NCBI GenBank assembly: GCA_007119985.1
Contig: SKOQ01000191.1
Span: 1-55,486, forward strand
Source: Marinospirillum sp.
Lineage (GTDB): Bacteria; Pseudomonadota; Gammaproteobacteria; Pseudomonadales; Halomonadaceae
Direction of reading: 5' to 3'
Length of the DNA: 55,486 nucleotides
The translations under genes were made by a program, and so were the position numbers. The notes below the pieces were generated by a model that did no database searches, was not told the origin of the DNA, and saw only the letters and a list, made by a program, of their open reading frames with translations. This document shows, piece after piece, positions 24,358-32,527 of this stretch. Position 1 is the first letter of the stretch. Every line of letters begins with the position of its first letter.

Positions 24358-26424
24358 TCATTGGTGATGTTGGCTCACCAAGCGGGTGTAATCTACCAGA
24401 ATCCGCCCGGTTTCATAGAGAATGGCTTGATCTAGCGGTGTGGGCTCTTCACTGCTGAGATCGACTTCTTCGAGCTGACTCAGCTGCTCTAAGCCAAGGC
24501 GTTCACGGCGACGGTTTTCCATTGCTAGCTGCTCATCTTCATCCTGCTGTTGCTCGCGCTGGCGCTCAGTGAGATTGAGGCTGATACTGGGCGCGCCATT
24601 GTGGCGACGCAGCCACTCGGATTGCTCTTGCAAAAACAAGAAGTTGGCATCCTCTTGAATACGTTGTTGATGACTGGAAAGCAGCGTTGCGATCAGCGGT
24701 GCTGGATCAGCATGGCGACGGGTGACCGCTGGCTGCACCTGGTCCCAAGCCAGCGCGTTAGGTGAGGCGCTTTCGCCGATGCGATCAGGATCAAACAGAG
24801 GGGGGAAGGCAATATCTGGCTCGACACCACGATGCTGGGTGCTGGCGCCGGAGATGCGGTAGAACTTGGCGCGGGTAATCTTCAGCTGGCCATAGCTTAA
24901 ATCCAAAATGGTCTGCACTGTGCCTTTCCCAAAGGAGCGCTCACCAACCACGATGCCACGGCCATAGTCTTGGATGGCACCGGCAAAGATTTCCGAGGCT
25001 GAGGCTGACAGGCGGTTAATGACGACCGCCAAGGGGCCTTCATAAAAGACGCGCCCGCTGGAATCGCCCAGCACATTAATATGGCCATCCGCATCCCGAA
25101 CCTGCACGGTGGGGCCGCGTGGAATGAAAAGGCCCACGAGGCTATTGGCCTCTTGCAAGGCACCGCCACCATTGTTGCGCAGGTCGATGACCAAGCCATC
25201 AATGCCTTCATCCTGCAGCTCACGAATCAGCCGCGCGACATCGCGGGTGGTGCTGCGATACTGGGGATCATTATTACGTTGGCCTTCAAAATCAAGATAG
25301 AAGGTGGGGATCTCAATAATGCCGATGTGGCGTGTTTCGCCCTCTTCTTCGACCTGAATTCGGCGACTACTTGCAGCTTGGTCTTCGAGCTCAACGGCAT
25401 TGCGCTCGATTTCAATGACACGGCGTGCTGTATTGTCTTGGTTGAGCACCTCTAGGCGGACAATCGAGCCGCGCGGGCCACGGACCAGATCAACGACCTC
25501 ATCCAAACGCCAGCCAATGACATTTTCTATCTCGCCTTCTGCCCCTTGTGCCACGCCGATGATACGATCATTTGGACGCAACTGACCTTGACGATCGGCT
25601 GGGCCACCAGGGACAAGGCTGACCACCTTGGTATATTCGTTCTCGGTTTGCAGCACAGCCCCGATGCCATCTAAAGAGAGGCGCATCTGAATATTAAAGC
25701 TCTCGCTGCGGCGTGGTGAGAGGTAATTGGTATGCGGATCCACGCTGGTGGTAAAGGCATTCAAAAAACCTTGGAAGATATCATCCGCATTGGTTTGGCG
25801 CAGGCGGCTGAGTTGATTCTGATAGCGGCGCACCAAAAGATCTCGGGCTTCTTCGATGCTCTGATCCGCATCCATCAGGCTGAGTAATTCATGCGTCAGG
25901 CGTTGTTGCCAGTAGGTATCGAGTTCTGCTTGATGGGTAGGCCATTGTTGCTCACGGCGATCGGGCATAAAGCGCTGGTCTTGATCAAAGCTGAATTGGT
26001 CTAATTCTTCTTGCAGCTGGACTAGGTTACGTTCTAGACGGGCTTTGTTTTTGTTGGCGATATAAACAAAGACTTCGAAAGCAAATTCAAGATCACCCTT
26101 CACGAGCGCCGCTTCAAGTTCAGCGGTGCGCTCTAAAATAGCTTGGCGTTCTGCTGCGGTCAGCAGAGCCTTGTTAGGATCAAGTTGGTCGATGTAGTTT
26201 TCTAGGGCTTGCTGCTCTAACTCAGCATCTAAAGCGACGCTGGCAAAGTGTTGACGCACTAAGGTGCGGGTCACTTCACGTGCGACACGGCGCTGCTCAG
26301 CAGAGGGAGCGAGCTCCTCTAGTGGCGTGTATTGGCGAGTGGAAACTTCTTCGGCCACGAGGGGCGAGCTTAAACTGAGGGTCAGCCAACAGATCAGCAA
26401 CCCACGCAAGAGTTGCGTGCGCAT
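24358..26424 (-). CDS. prc: Tail-specific (C-terminal processing) protease, S41 family
   Basis: 688 residues, as E. coli Prc/Tsp. The protein is periplasmic: a signal peptide covers about 1-24 (RGLLICWLTLSLSSPLVAEE). Then come an N-terminal helical domain, a PDZ domain (about 240-335), the S41 protease core with Ser475 (SASASEIF) and Lys500 (GERSFGKGT), and a C-terminal DUF3340-type region. Prc degrades proteins by their C-terminal tails and processes or controls cell-wall hydrolases such as MepS. ATG 26424 is chosen because it starts the signal peptide and has AGGAG upstream; a longer frame to 26559 lacks a signal peptide at its start. Confidence 0.96.
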   Translation of the reverse strand: MRTQLLRGLLICWLTLSLSSPLVAEEVSTRQYTPLEELAPSAEQRRVAREVTRTLVRQHFASVALDAELEQQALENYIDQLDPNKALLTAAERQAILERTAELEAALVKGDLEFAFEVFVYIANKNKARLERNLVQLQEELDQFSFDQDQRFMPDRREQQWPTHQAELDTYWQQRLTHELLSLMDADQSIEEARDLLVRRYQNQLSRLRQTNADDIFQGFLNAFTTSVDPHTNYLSPRRSESFNIQMRLSLDGIGAVLQTENEYTKVVSLVPGGPADRQGQLRPNDRIIGVAQGAEGEIENVIGWRLDEVVDLVRGPRGSIVRLEVLNQDNTARRVIEIERNAVELEDQAASSRRIQVEEEGETRHIGIIEIPTFYLDFEGQRNNDPQYRSTTRDVARLIRELQDEGIDGLVIDLRNNGGGALQEANSLVGLFIPRGPTVQVRDADGHINVLGDSSGRVFYEGPLAVVINRLSASASEIFAGAIQDYGRGIVVGERSFGKGTVQTILDLSYGQLKITRAKFYRISGASTQHRGVEPDIAFPPLFDPDRIGESASPNALAWDQVQPAVTRRHADPAPLIATLLSSHQQRIQEDANFLFLQEQSEWLRRHNGAPSISLNLTERQREQQQDEDEQLAMENRRRERLGLEQLSQLEEVDLSSEEPTPLDQAILYETGRILVDYTRLVSQHHQ

Positions 26425-26755
26425 CCTTTGGTTACTCCTATTCTTTACAGGGTTATTTTTTACAGGGTGATAAAAAAACATCTTTTTGCTCAATACGACT
26501 AGCCTAGCGATCTGAGCTGCAGATAACATGTTACTGGCTTTAGAGTACGCAGAACTCAATAAGTTTGATCGGCTGTGATCAGGCGTGCTCAGTTCATGAC
26601 TGAATAAGCATACCCCATCAAACCACGGATAACAGCCTCCTGATGGGGTTGAATGAAAAAAGCAGCAAAAAATGACACGACATCAACACGGATTCACTGA
26701 GTGGCTGCCCTTGGCGGGTGAGCACACCTGATGAAGAGGTAAAAGAGGTTTGACT
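26425..26755. promoter_or_regulatory. Divergent intergenic region between prc and apeB, with repeats
   Basis: 331 bases holding the promoters of both genes. Two items stand out. A direct repeat TTTACAGGGT occurs at 26444-26453 and 26459-26468, just upstream of prc. A perfect 9-bp inverted repeat ACCCCATCA/TGATGGGGT occurs at 26612-26620 and 26641-26649, with a 20-base loop, upstream of apeB. I see no convincing coding sequence. Confidence 0.5.
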
Positions 26756-28072
26756 ATGCAAACACCCGCGTTTAATCAAGGCTTACTGCGCTTTTTGCAG
26801 GCTTCGCCGACACCTAGTCATGCTGTCTTACAGATGCAGGCTTTGCTAGATCAGGCTGGTTTTGTTGGGCTGAAGGCTGAAGATCATTGGGAGCTAAAAG
26901 CGGGTCAAGGTTACTACTTGATTCAAAGTGGGCGCTCTATTTTGGCCTTTCGTCTTGGTCAAGCTGCGTTGGATCAGGCGGGAGTCCGCATGATCGGTGC
27001 CCATACGGACAGCCCCTGCTTGAAGGTGAAGCCACTGCCTGATTTACAGCGCCACGGCGTGAAGCAGCTGGGTGTCGAAGTCTATGGTGGCGCGCTGTTA
27101 TCCACCTGGTTTGATCGAGATCTGTCTTTAGCCGGTGAGGTGCATTATCTGAATGCCAATGGTGAGCTCTGTCGAGCCTTGGTTAATCTGATCGAACCCG
27201 TCGGCGTGATTCCCTCCTTGGCCATTCATTTGAATCGTGAGGCGAACAAGGGTGTTGAAATCAATCCACAAAACCATCTGCCCATGGTCTGGGGTTGTCT
27301 GCCTAAAGGGCAAGAAGGCTTGGCTTTGCGTCAGCTCCTTGCGCATCATCTACTGGGTGAAGGCTATGAGGTGAGTGAGGTGGTTGATTATGACCTCTGC
27401 CTCTATGATACCCAACCGCCCGCTTTAACCGGCTGGCAACAGGAGATGATCACCAGTGCGCGCCTCGATAATCTCCTCTCCTGCTATCTGGGCGTGCAGG
27501 CCCTGATTCAGAGTGAAGCTGGTCCGGCGACGCAGCTACTGGCCTGCCATGATCATGAAGAAGTGGGCAGCGCCTCAGCCGTGGGTGCTGAGGGGCCGGC
27601 GCTGGAGAACCTGCTGCGTCGCTTGGCCGGTGATGAGCTGGTTTATCAGCGTCTGATGGCAAAATCGATGTTGGTGTCCGCCGACAACGCCCATGCGATC
27701 CATCCGAACTATCCTGAGCGTCATGATGAAAAACATGGGCCTCAGCTGAATGCTGGCCCCGTCATCAAGCACAATGCGAATCAACGCTATGCCACCAGCA
27801 GTGAAACCGCCGCCTTGTTTGCTGGCTTTTGCCGCGAGGCGGGTGTTCCAATGCAGCGCTTTGTGGTGCGCTCAGATATGGCGTGTGGGAGTACGATTGG
27901 GCCGATCAGTGCAACGCAACTGGGTGTGCGTGTGGTAGATGTGGGTGTGCCTCAGTGGGGGATGCACTCGATTCGTGAAACGGCGGGAGCGCTGGATGCT
28001 TGGTATCTCTATCGCGCGTTGCTCGTCTTTATGCAGCAGCCACAATTGATGATTCAGCCAGCTGTCGAATAA
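26756..28072 (+). CDS. apeB: M18 family aspartyl aminopeptidase
   Basis: 438 residues. Zinc metallo-aminopeptidase with a preference for acidic N-terminal residues, forming a large tetrahedral cytoplasmic complex in the family. Motifs: GAHTDSPCLKVKP (metal His and Asp), VEVYGGALLSTWFDRDLSLAG, SARLDNL, CHDHEEVGS (catalytic and metal-binding Glu) and ADNAHAIHPNYPERHD. ATG 26756 is preceded by AGAGG and matches the family N-terminus; TTG 26750 would add two residues. Confidence 0.95.
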   Translation: MQTPAFNQGLLRFLQASPTPSHAVLQMQALLDQAGFVGLKAEDHWELKAGQGYYLIQSGRSILAFRLGQAALDQAGVRMIGAHTDSPCLKVKPLPDLQRHGVKQLGVEVYGGALLSTWFDRDLSLAGEVHYLNANGELCRALVNLIEPVGVIPSLAIHLNREANKGVEINPQNHLPMVWGCLPKGQEGLALRQLLAHHLLGEGYEVSEVVDYDLCLYDTQPPALTGWQQEMITSARLDNLLSCYLGVQALIQSEAGPATQLLACHDHEEVGSASAVGAEGPALENLLRRLAGDELVYQRLMAKSMLVSADNAHAIHPNYPERHDEKHGPQLNAGPVIKHNANQRYATSSETAALFAGFCREAGVPMQRFVVRSDMACGSTIGPISATQLGVRVVDVGVPQWGMHSIRETAGALDAWYLYRALLVFMQQPQLMIQPAVE

Positions 28073-28089
28073 CCTGCTGCGGCAGCGCA

Positions 28090-28124
28090 GATGGCCCCAC
28101 CTCTCTGATGGAAGTGGGGCCATC
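28090..28124. terminator. Strong hairpin between apeB and the RND operon
   Basis: A perfect 11-bp inverted repeat (GATGGCCCCAC / GTGGGGCCATC) with a 13-base loop, 18 bases after the apeB stop. It lacks a T run, so termination would be imperfect; it sits between convergent genes. Confidence 0.6.
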
Positions 28125-28187
28125 TTGCGTTGAAAAGCTAACCAAGAACGAAAACGGCCCTTGATTGGTTTCTCAGAGGGTGCTGAG

Positions 28188-31100
28188 TTACGGCGCGCGG
28201 GATGAATGCTGCTCCAGCTGCGTTGCCAGCAGATTCCCGACTCGCTCAGGCGATCCTGTATGACGTGCAAGCAGGTTATAGGTGAGCGGAACCACCAGCA
28301 GTGTGAGCAGGGTCGCCAGTGCGACACCCGAGAAGACGACCAGACCAATAGCTTGGCGGCTTTCGGCCCCAGCTCCAGAAGCCAGCATAAGGGGTAGGGT
28401 GCCGATCAGCGTCGTGGTGGCGGTCATCAGAATGGGTCTTAGGCGACGACGCGCCGCTTCAATAATGGCGTCATTAAACGCCAGCCCTTGATCGCGCAGC
28501 TGATTGGCAAACTCCACAATGAGAATCCCATTTTTAGCCGAGAGCCCAATCAGCATAATCATGGCCAGCTGAGTGTAGATATTGATACTGCTCCCTGACC
28601 ACCAGAGTCCGAGCATGGCTCCGGCGAGCCCGAGTGGAACAGTCAGCAGCACCACAAAGGGGTGAACAAAGCTTTCAAATTGCGCCGCCAGCACCAGATA
28701 AACGATGATCAAGGCCATGATGAAAATCCATTCGATGGCCGCTGAGCTGGTTCTGAAATCGAGCGATTCGCCCTTGTAATCAATCACGGCATAGGGGGGC
28801 AGGCGCTCAACGGCCAAGGCTTCTAGATAATCGAGAGCCTCGCCCAAGGAATAGCCTTCACCGACACTCCCTGAAAGGGTCACCGCCCGCTGACGGTTGT
28901 AGTGAGGAAGGCGCGCGGCTTCACCCACTTCTGTAAAGCTGACCAGTTGATCCAAGCGAATCAGTTGTGAGCCACTGGATGAATGCACGAGGAGCTGGCC
29001 GAGTTCATCAATAGAGGTCAGGCGACTAGGCGTACCGGTTAAAAAGACATCGTATTCGCGCCCTCGCTCTTCAAAGCGTGTGATGCTGCGGCCACTGAGC
29101 ATGACTTCGAGCACCTCTCCGATGGCCTGGCTTGAAACCCCCAGCTGAGCTGCACGCTCACGATCAATATGTGCACGAATTTGAGGCTGAGTTTGATCAA
29201 AGTCGATATCTAAATCTTGAATCCCAGCAAAATCGCCAGCGGCTTGACGCAGGTCTTCGGCCCAGCCCAGCAGTTCATCATAGCTACTTCCCCCAATCAC
29301 CAATTGGACCGGGCTGCCACTGGCTTGGCCCAGCGGTGAGGTAATGCGCGGAAAAATCACGACATCAGGCAAGTCGGTAAACAGGCTGCGTAGTTCGTGT
29401 AGCAGATCGAAGGCATTTTGTGGCCTGTCTTTCCAAGGTGTCAGGCTCAAAATTAAAAAGCCGGAGTTATCGCCTTGTGTGGAGAAGCCCGGAGAGCGCA
29501 GCGTGATACTGCTGACATTGGGGCCATCCAAAAAAGGGAGCAGGCGCTGTTCAACTTCTAACATGCTGGCGCGCATTCTTTCTGCGCTGGCGCCTTCTTG
29601 TCCACGCACAAAAACAAAAATAGAACCCTGATCTTCTTGAGGTGTAAATTCTCTTGGCAACTGCACGAAGCCCCAGGCCGTCCCACCTAGACTCACGAGC
29701 AGCAGTAGGACAGCGATCCAGCGCTGTTGGAGTCCACGCTCGAGCAGGCGTTGGTAGATGTTCTCCAGCCATGCCAACCCACGCGCTAACCAGCGTTGCT
29801 TTTCTTTGGGGGGATGGGCTTTGAGCCATTGTGAGCAGAGCACAGGAGTGAGGGTTAACGCGATCAAGCTCGAAAAGGCCACTGCTACGGCAAGGGTGAG
29901 CGCGTATTCACGGAAGAACTGTCCGACGGTGCCTTCTAAGAAGATAATCGGCACAAAGGTCGCAATCAATACCAGTGTTGTGGCGATGACGGCAAAGCCC
30001 ACCTCCTTGATCCCCACCCAGGCCGCCAGCAGAGGCGGTTTGCCTTCATCCAAATGCCGGTGGATGTTCTCCAGCACCACGATGGCATCATCGACCACCA
30101 AGCCGATGGCCAGCACCAGGGCCAGTAGGGTCATCAAATTGATGCTAAAGCCAAACAGATCAATACCAATCAATGTGGCGATCAGCGCCACGGGGACGGT
30201 TACGGCGGGAATGAAGGTGGCACGCGGTGTACCTAAGAAGATAAAAATGACCAGTACTACCAGCAAAAGCGCCAGTAATAGCGTGGTTTGTACCTCGCTC
30301 AGCGCACTTTCAATAAACAGCGATGCATCAAAGGTGGTAGTCAAACTGGCCCCTTCAGGTAAGAAGGGACGAATCAGTTCGAGTTCATCCTTCACGGCCT
30401 GGACGACTTCCAGTGGATTGGCGGTTGAGATCGGTTCGATCGCCAGCCCCACAACGGTGCGTCCATTCGAGCGAAAAATCTGGTTGGTGTTTTGTGCGCC
30501 CAGTCCGATCTGAGCAACATCACCTAAGCGCACTGGTGCGAGATCATCGGTGCGCAAGACCAAGCGTGCAAAATCCTCGGGACGGTTAAAATCCCGTGCG
30601 ACTTGAAGCTGAAGAGTGCGTTGCGGTCCTTCGAGTTCTCCAGCCCGCAGTTCAATATTTTCTTGGCGCAGGCGTTGGATGACATCGGAGGCTGTCAGCC
30701 CTCGCGCATTCAGCGCATGGGGGTCGAGCTCAACACGCATCACATAATCCTGCGCGCCGAGAAGTAAGACGTTACTGACCCCGTTGACCAGACTGAGCCG
30801 ATCTTGCAGTGTACGCTTGGCGTAGTCGGTCAGCTGTAGGCTGTCCATGCGATCACTACCCAGAATAATGTACAAGATGGCATCGGCGACCAAGCTGCGC
30901 TGCATCACCAAAGGGCTGGTGGCATCTTCTGGCAGCAGGCGTGTGACGCGCGCAACGGCCTCGCGCACATCATTGGCAGCCGTGTCGAGATCGCGGCCTT
31001 CTTCAAAAGTAATCGCCACGCGCGAAACACCTCGCGTGGAGTTGGATTCAATAAAACGGATGCCTTGAATCCCTGAGAGTTGGTCTTCGATGGGCGTCGT

Positions 31101-31289
31101 GACCTGAAGCTCGACCACCTCGGCGGATGCCCCTGGAAAGTTGGTCGAAATGGTAATACGCGGTTGCACCACTTCAGGATATTGACGCAGCGGGAGCTGA
31201 GACCAGGCAATTAAACCAAAGACGATCAGCAAAAGATTGATGACCAGAGCAAAGACAGGACGACGGACCGCGATTTCAGAGAGCTTCAC
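28188..31289 (-). CDS. RND family multidrug efflux permease (AcrB/MexB type)
   Basis: 1033 residues, the standard HAE-1 RND length. Inner-membrane proton-driven pump with two halves, each with one plus five membrane helices and a large periplasmic porter/docking loop. The N-terminus MKLSEIAVRRPVFALV is typical. The proton relay is intact: the TM4 Asp pair in GLVVDDAIVVLE and the TM10 Lys in GLSAKNGILIVEF. Substrates cannot be told from sequence. It follows its membrane-fusion partner by 2 bases, forming a two-gene operon without its own outer-membrane channel, so a TolC-like protein elsewhere must serve. Confidence 0.95.
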   Translation of the reverse strand: MKLSEIAVRRPVFALVINLLLIVFGLIAWSQLPLRQYPEVVQPRITISTNFPGASAEVVELQVTTPIEDQLSGIQGIRFIESNSTRGVSRVAITFEEGRDLDTAANDVREAVARVTRLLPEDATSPLVMQRSLVADAILYIILGSDRMDSLQLTDYAKRTLQDRLSLVNGVSNVLLLGAQDYVMRVELDPHALNARGLTASDVIQRLRQENIELRAGELEGPQRTLQLQVARDFNRPEDFARLVLRTDDLAPVRLGDVAQIGLGAQNTNQIFRSNGRTVVGLAIEPISTANPLEVVQAVKDELELIRPFLPEGASLTTTFDASLFIESALSEVQTTLLLALLLVVLVIFIFLGTPRATFIPAVTVPVALIATLIGIDLFGFSINLMTLLALVLAIGLVVDDAIVVLENIHRHLDEGKPPLLAAWVGIKEVGFAVIATTLVLIATFVPIIFLEGTVGQFFREYALTLAVAVAFSSLIALTLTPVLCSQWLKAHPPKEKQRWLARGLAWLENIYQRLLERGLQQRWIAVLLLLVSLGGTAWGFVQLPREFTPQEDQGSIFVFVRGQEGASAERMRASMLEVEQRLLPFLDGPNVSSITLRSPGFSTQGDNSGFLILSLTPWKDRPQNAFDLLHELRSLFTDLPDVVIFPRITSPLGQASGSPVQLVIGGSSYDELLGWAEDLRQAAGDFAGIQDLDIDFDQTQPQIRAHIDRERAAQLGVSSQAIGEVLEVMLSGRSITRFEERGREYDVFLTGTPSRLTSIDELGQLLVHSSSGSQLIRLDQLVSFTEVGEAARLPHYNRQRAVTLSGSVGEGYSLGEALDYLEALAVERLPPYAVIDYKGESLDFRTSSAAIEWIFIMALIIVYLVLAAQFESFVHPFVVLLTVPLGLAGAMLGLWWSGSSINIYTQLAMIMLIGLSAKNGILIVEFANQLRDQGLAFNDAIIEAARRRLRPILMTATTTLIGTLPLMLASGAGAESRQAIGLVVFSGVALATLLTLLVVPLTYNLLARHTGSPERVGNLLATQLEQHSSRAP

Positions 31290-31291
31290 GA

Positions 31292-32389
31292 TTAGACGCC
31301 CTCCGCCGGCAGTATTTGCAGGGCGAGGGCTTCTGGGTGGGGCTCAGGAGCCATAACTGGGCGCACAAACATCCCATCACGCACCTTGACCACACCTTGA
31401 TGAATAATCTGTTCATCGGCATTCAGGCCACTGAGCACTTCAGCCCAGTCGGCGGTGACACGACCGACCTCGATCAGACGACGGCGCACTTGCTGGCTGG
31501 CATCCATGACAAACACAGCCACTTCAGGGCCATTGTAGCTCAGGCTGCTGACTGGCACTGTCAGCGCTTCCCGTGGACGAATCTGGAGTTGGATTTGGGC
31601 AAACATACCAGGACGCAGCTGTAAATCAGGGTTTGCCAGGCGGCCGCGAATTTGTAACTGCCCCGTGGTGGGATCAATACGCGTACCGATGCTATGAATC
31701 GCGCCTGAAAAATTTGTTTCTGGCCAGGCCGCAACCTGGACTTGCAGTGATTGGCCGGGATAAAGGTGGGCGAGATGCTGTTCAGCGAGGGTGAAATCAA
31801 CTCTGAGTGGGTCCAGTTGATCGAGCGTGGTTAATCGAGCCCCATTATCGACCAGCTGCCCAACAACCAGATCCTGCTCGCCCAAATGCCCGCTAAAGGG
31901 CGCCAAAATTCGGTAGCGCTCGCGCTCTGCGCTCAGGGCTTGTTGTTCAGCGAGCAGGCTTTCGACACGGGCTTGCTGACTGGAGAGCTGTTCTTGGGTG
32001 ATGGCTTGGGTTTGAATCAGTCGCTCAAAGCGGGCCAGCTGCTGGGTGGCTTCATTGAGGTTGGCTTGAACTTGGCGTTGCTGAGCTTGCAGGCGGCGAT
32101 CATCCAGCTGCACCAAGAGCTGCCCAGCTTCCACCTCAGCCCCGTCTTCGAGTTGATGCGCCAAAACCAAGGCGCTGACTTCTGCCTTGAGTTCGAGGCT
32201 ATGCAGGGCTTGTAAGCGCCCACTGGCAAAGAGGGGTTGGTGAATAGCGCGGACTTCGGGCTGGGTCAGCGTGACGGCCACACGCGGGCCCTGCGCCCAG
32301 CTCACAGGTGCACTCAAGAGAATGAAGGAGAGTAAAGCCAGAATCCAGCCTTGGTTGCACGCGAGGCGCAGACTAGATGATAAAGACAT
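31292..32389 (-). CDS. RND efflux periplasmic adaptor (membrane fusion protein)
   Basis: 365 residues. It has a signal peptide (about 1-34, ending near APVSWAQ), a beta-barrel/lipoyl domain (ALVLAHQLEDGAEVEAGQLL and its partner LAPFSGHLGEQDLVVGQLV), a short coiled-coil hairpin between them (QQRQVQANLNEATQQLARFE), and C-terminal beta-barrel and membrane-proximal domains. No lipobox Cys is seen, so it is probably not a lipoprotein. ATG 32389 is chosen over the TTG at 32413 because AAGGAA lies 8 bases ahead of it and the signal peptide begins properly. It links the RND pump to an outer-membrane channel. Confidence 0.94.
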   Translation of the reverse strand: MSLSSSLRLACNQGWILALLSFILLSAPVSWAQGPRVAVTLTQPEVRAIHQPLFASGRLQALHSLELKAEVSALVLAHQLEDGAEVEAGQLLVQLDDRRLQAQQRQVQANLNEATQQLARFERLIQTQAITQEQLSSQQARVESLLAEQQALSAERERYRILAPFSGHLGEQDLVVGQLVDNGARLTTLDQLDPLRVDFTLAEQHLAHLYPGQSLQVQVAAWPETNFSGAIHSIGTRIDPTTGQLQIRGRLANPDLQLRPGMFAQIQLQIRPREALTVPVSSLSYNGPEVAVFVMDASQQVRRRLIEVGRVTADWAEVLSGLNADEQIIHQGVVKVRDGMFVRPVMAPEPHPEALALQILPAEGV

Positions 32390-32527
32390 AACAGCATTCC
32401 TTGTAGCAAGCAAAAGAGAGAGCAGCGATAAGCCATACCGAAGAGTCTAACACTGACTTGTCTCGATTCTATGTCAGTCTTCTCGGCGTTTCTTTGACCT
32501 GCACAGAGCCAAGGCGTTCAGCGGTGA

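Noticed and set aside
29758..30513. 251-codon plus-strand frame inside the RND permease
   Set aside because: Ser/Thr/Lys-rich shadow of a highly conserved gene on the other strand; no start signal or homology.
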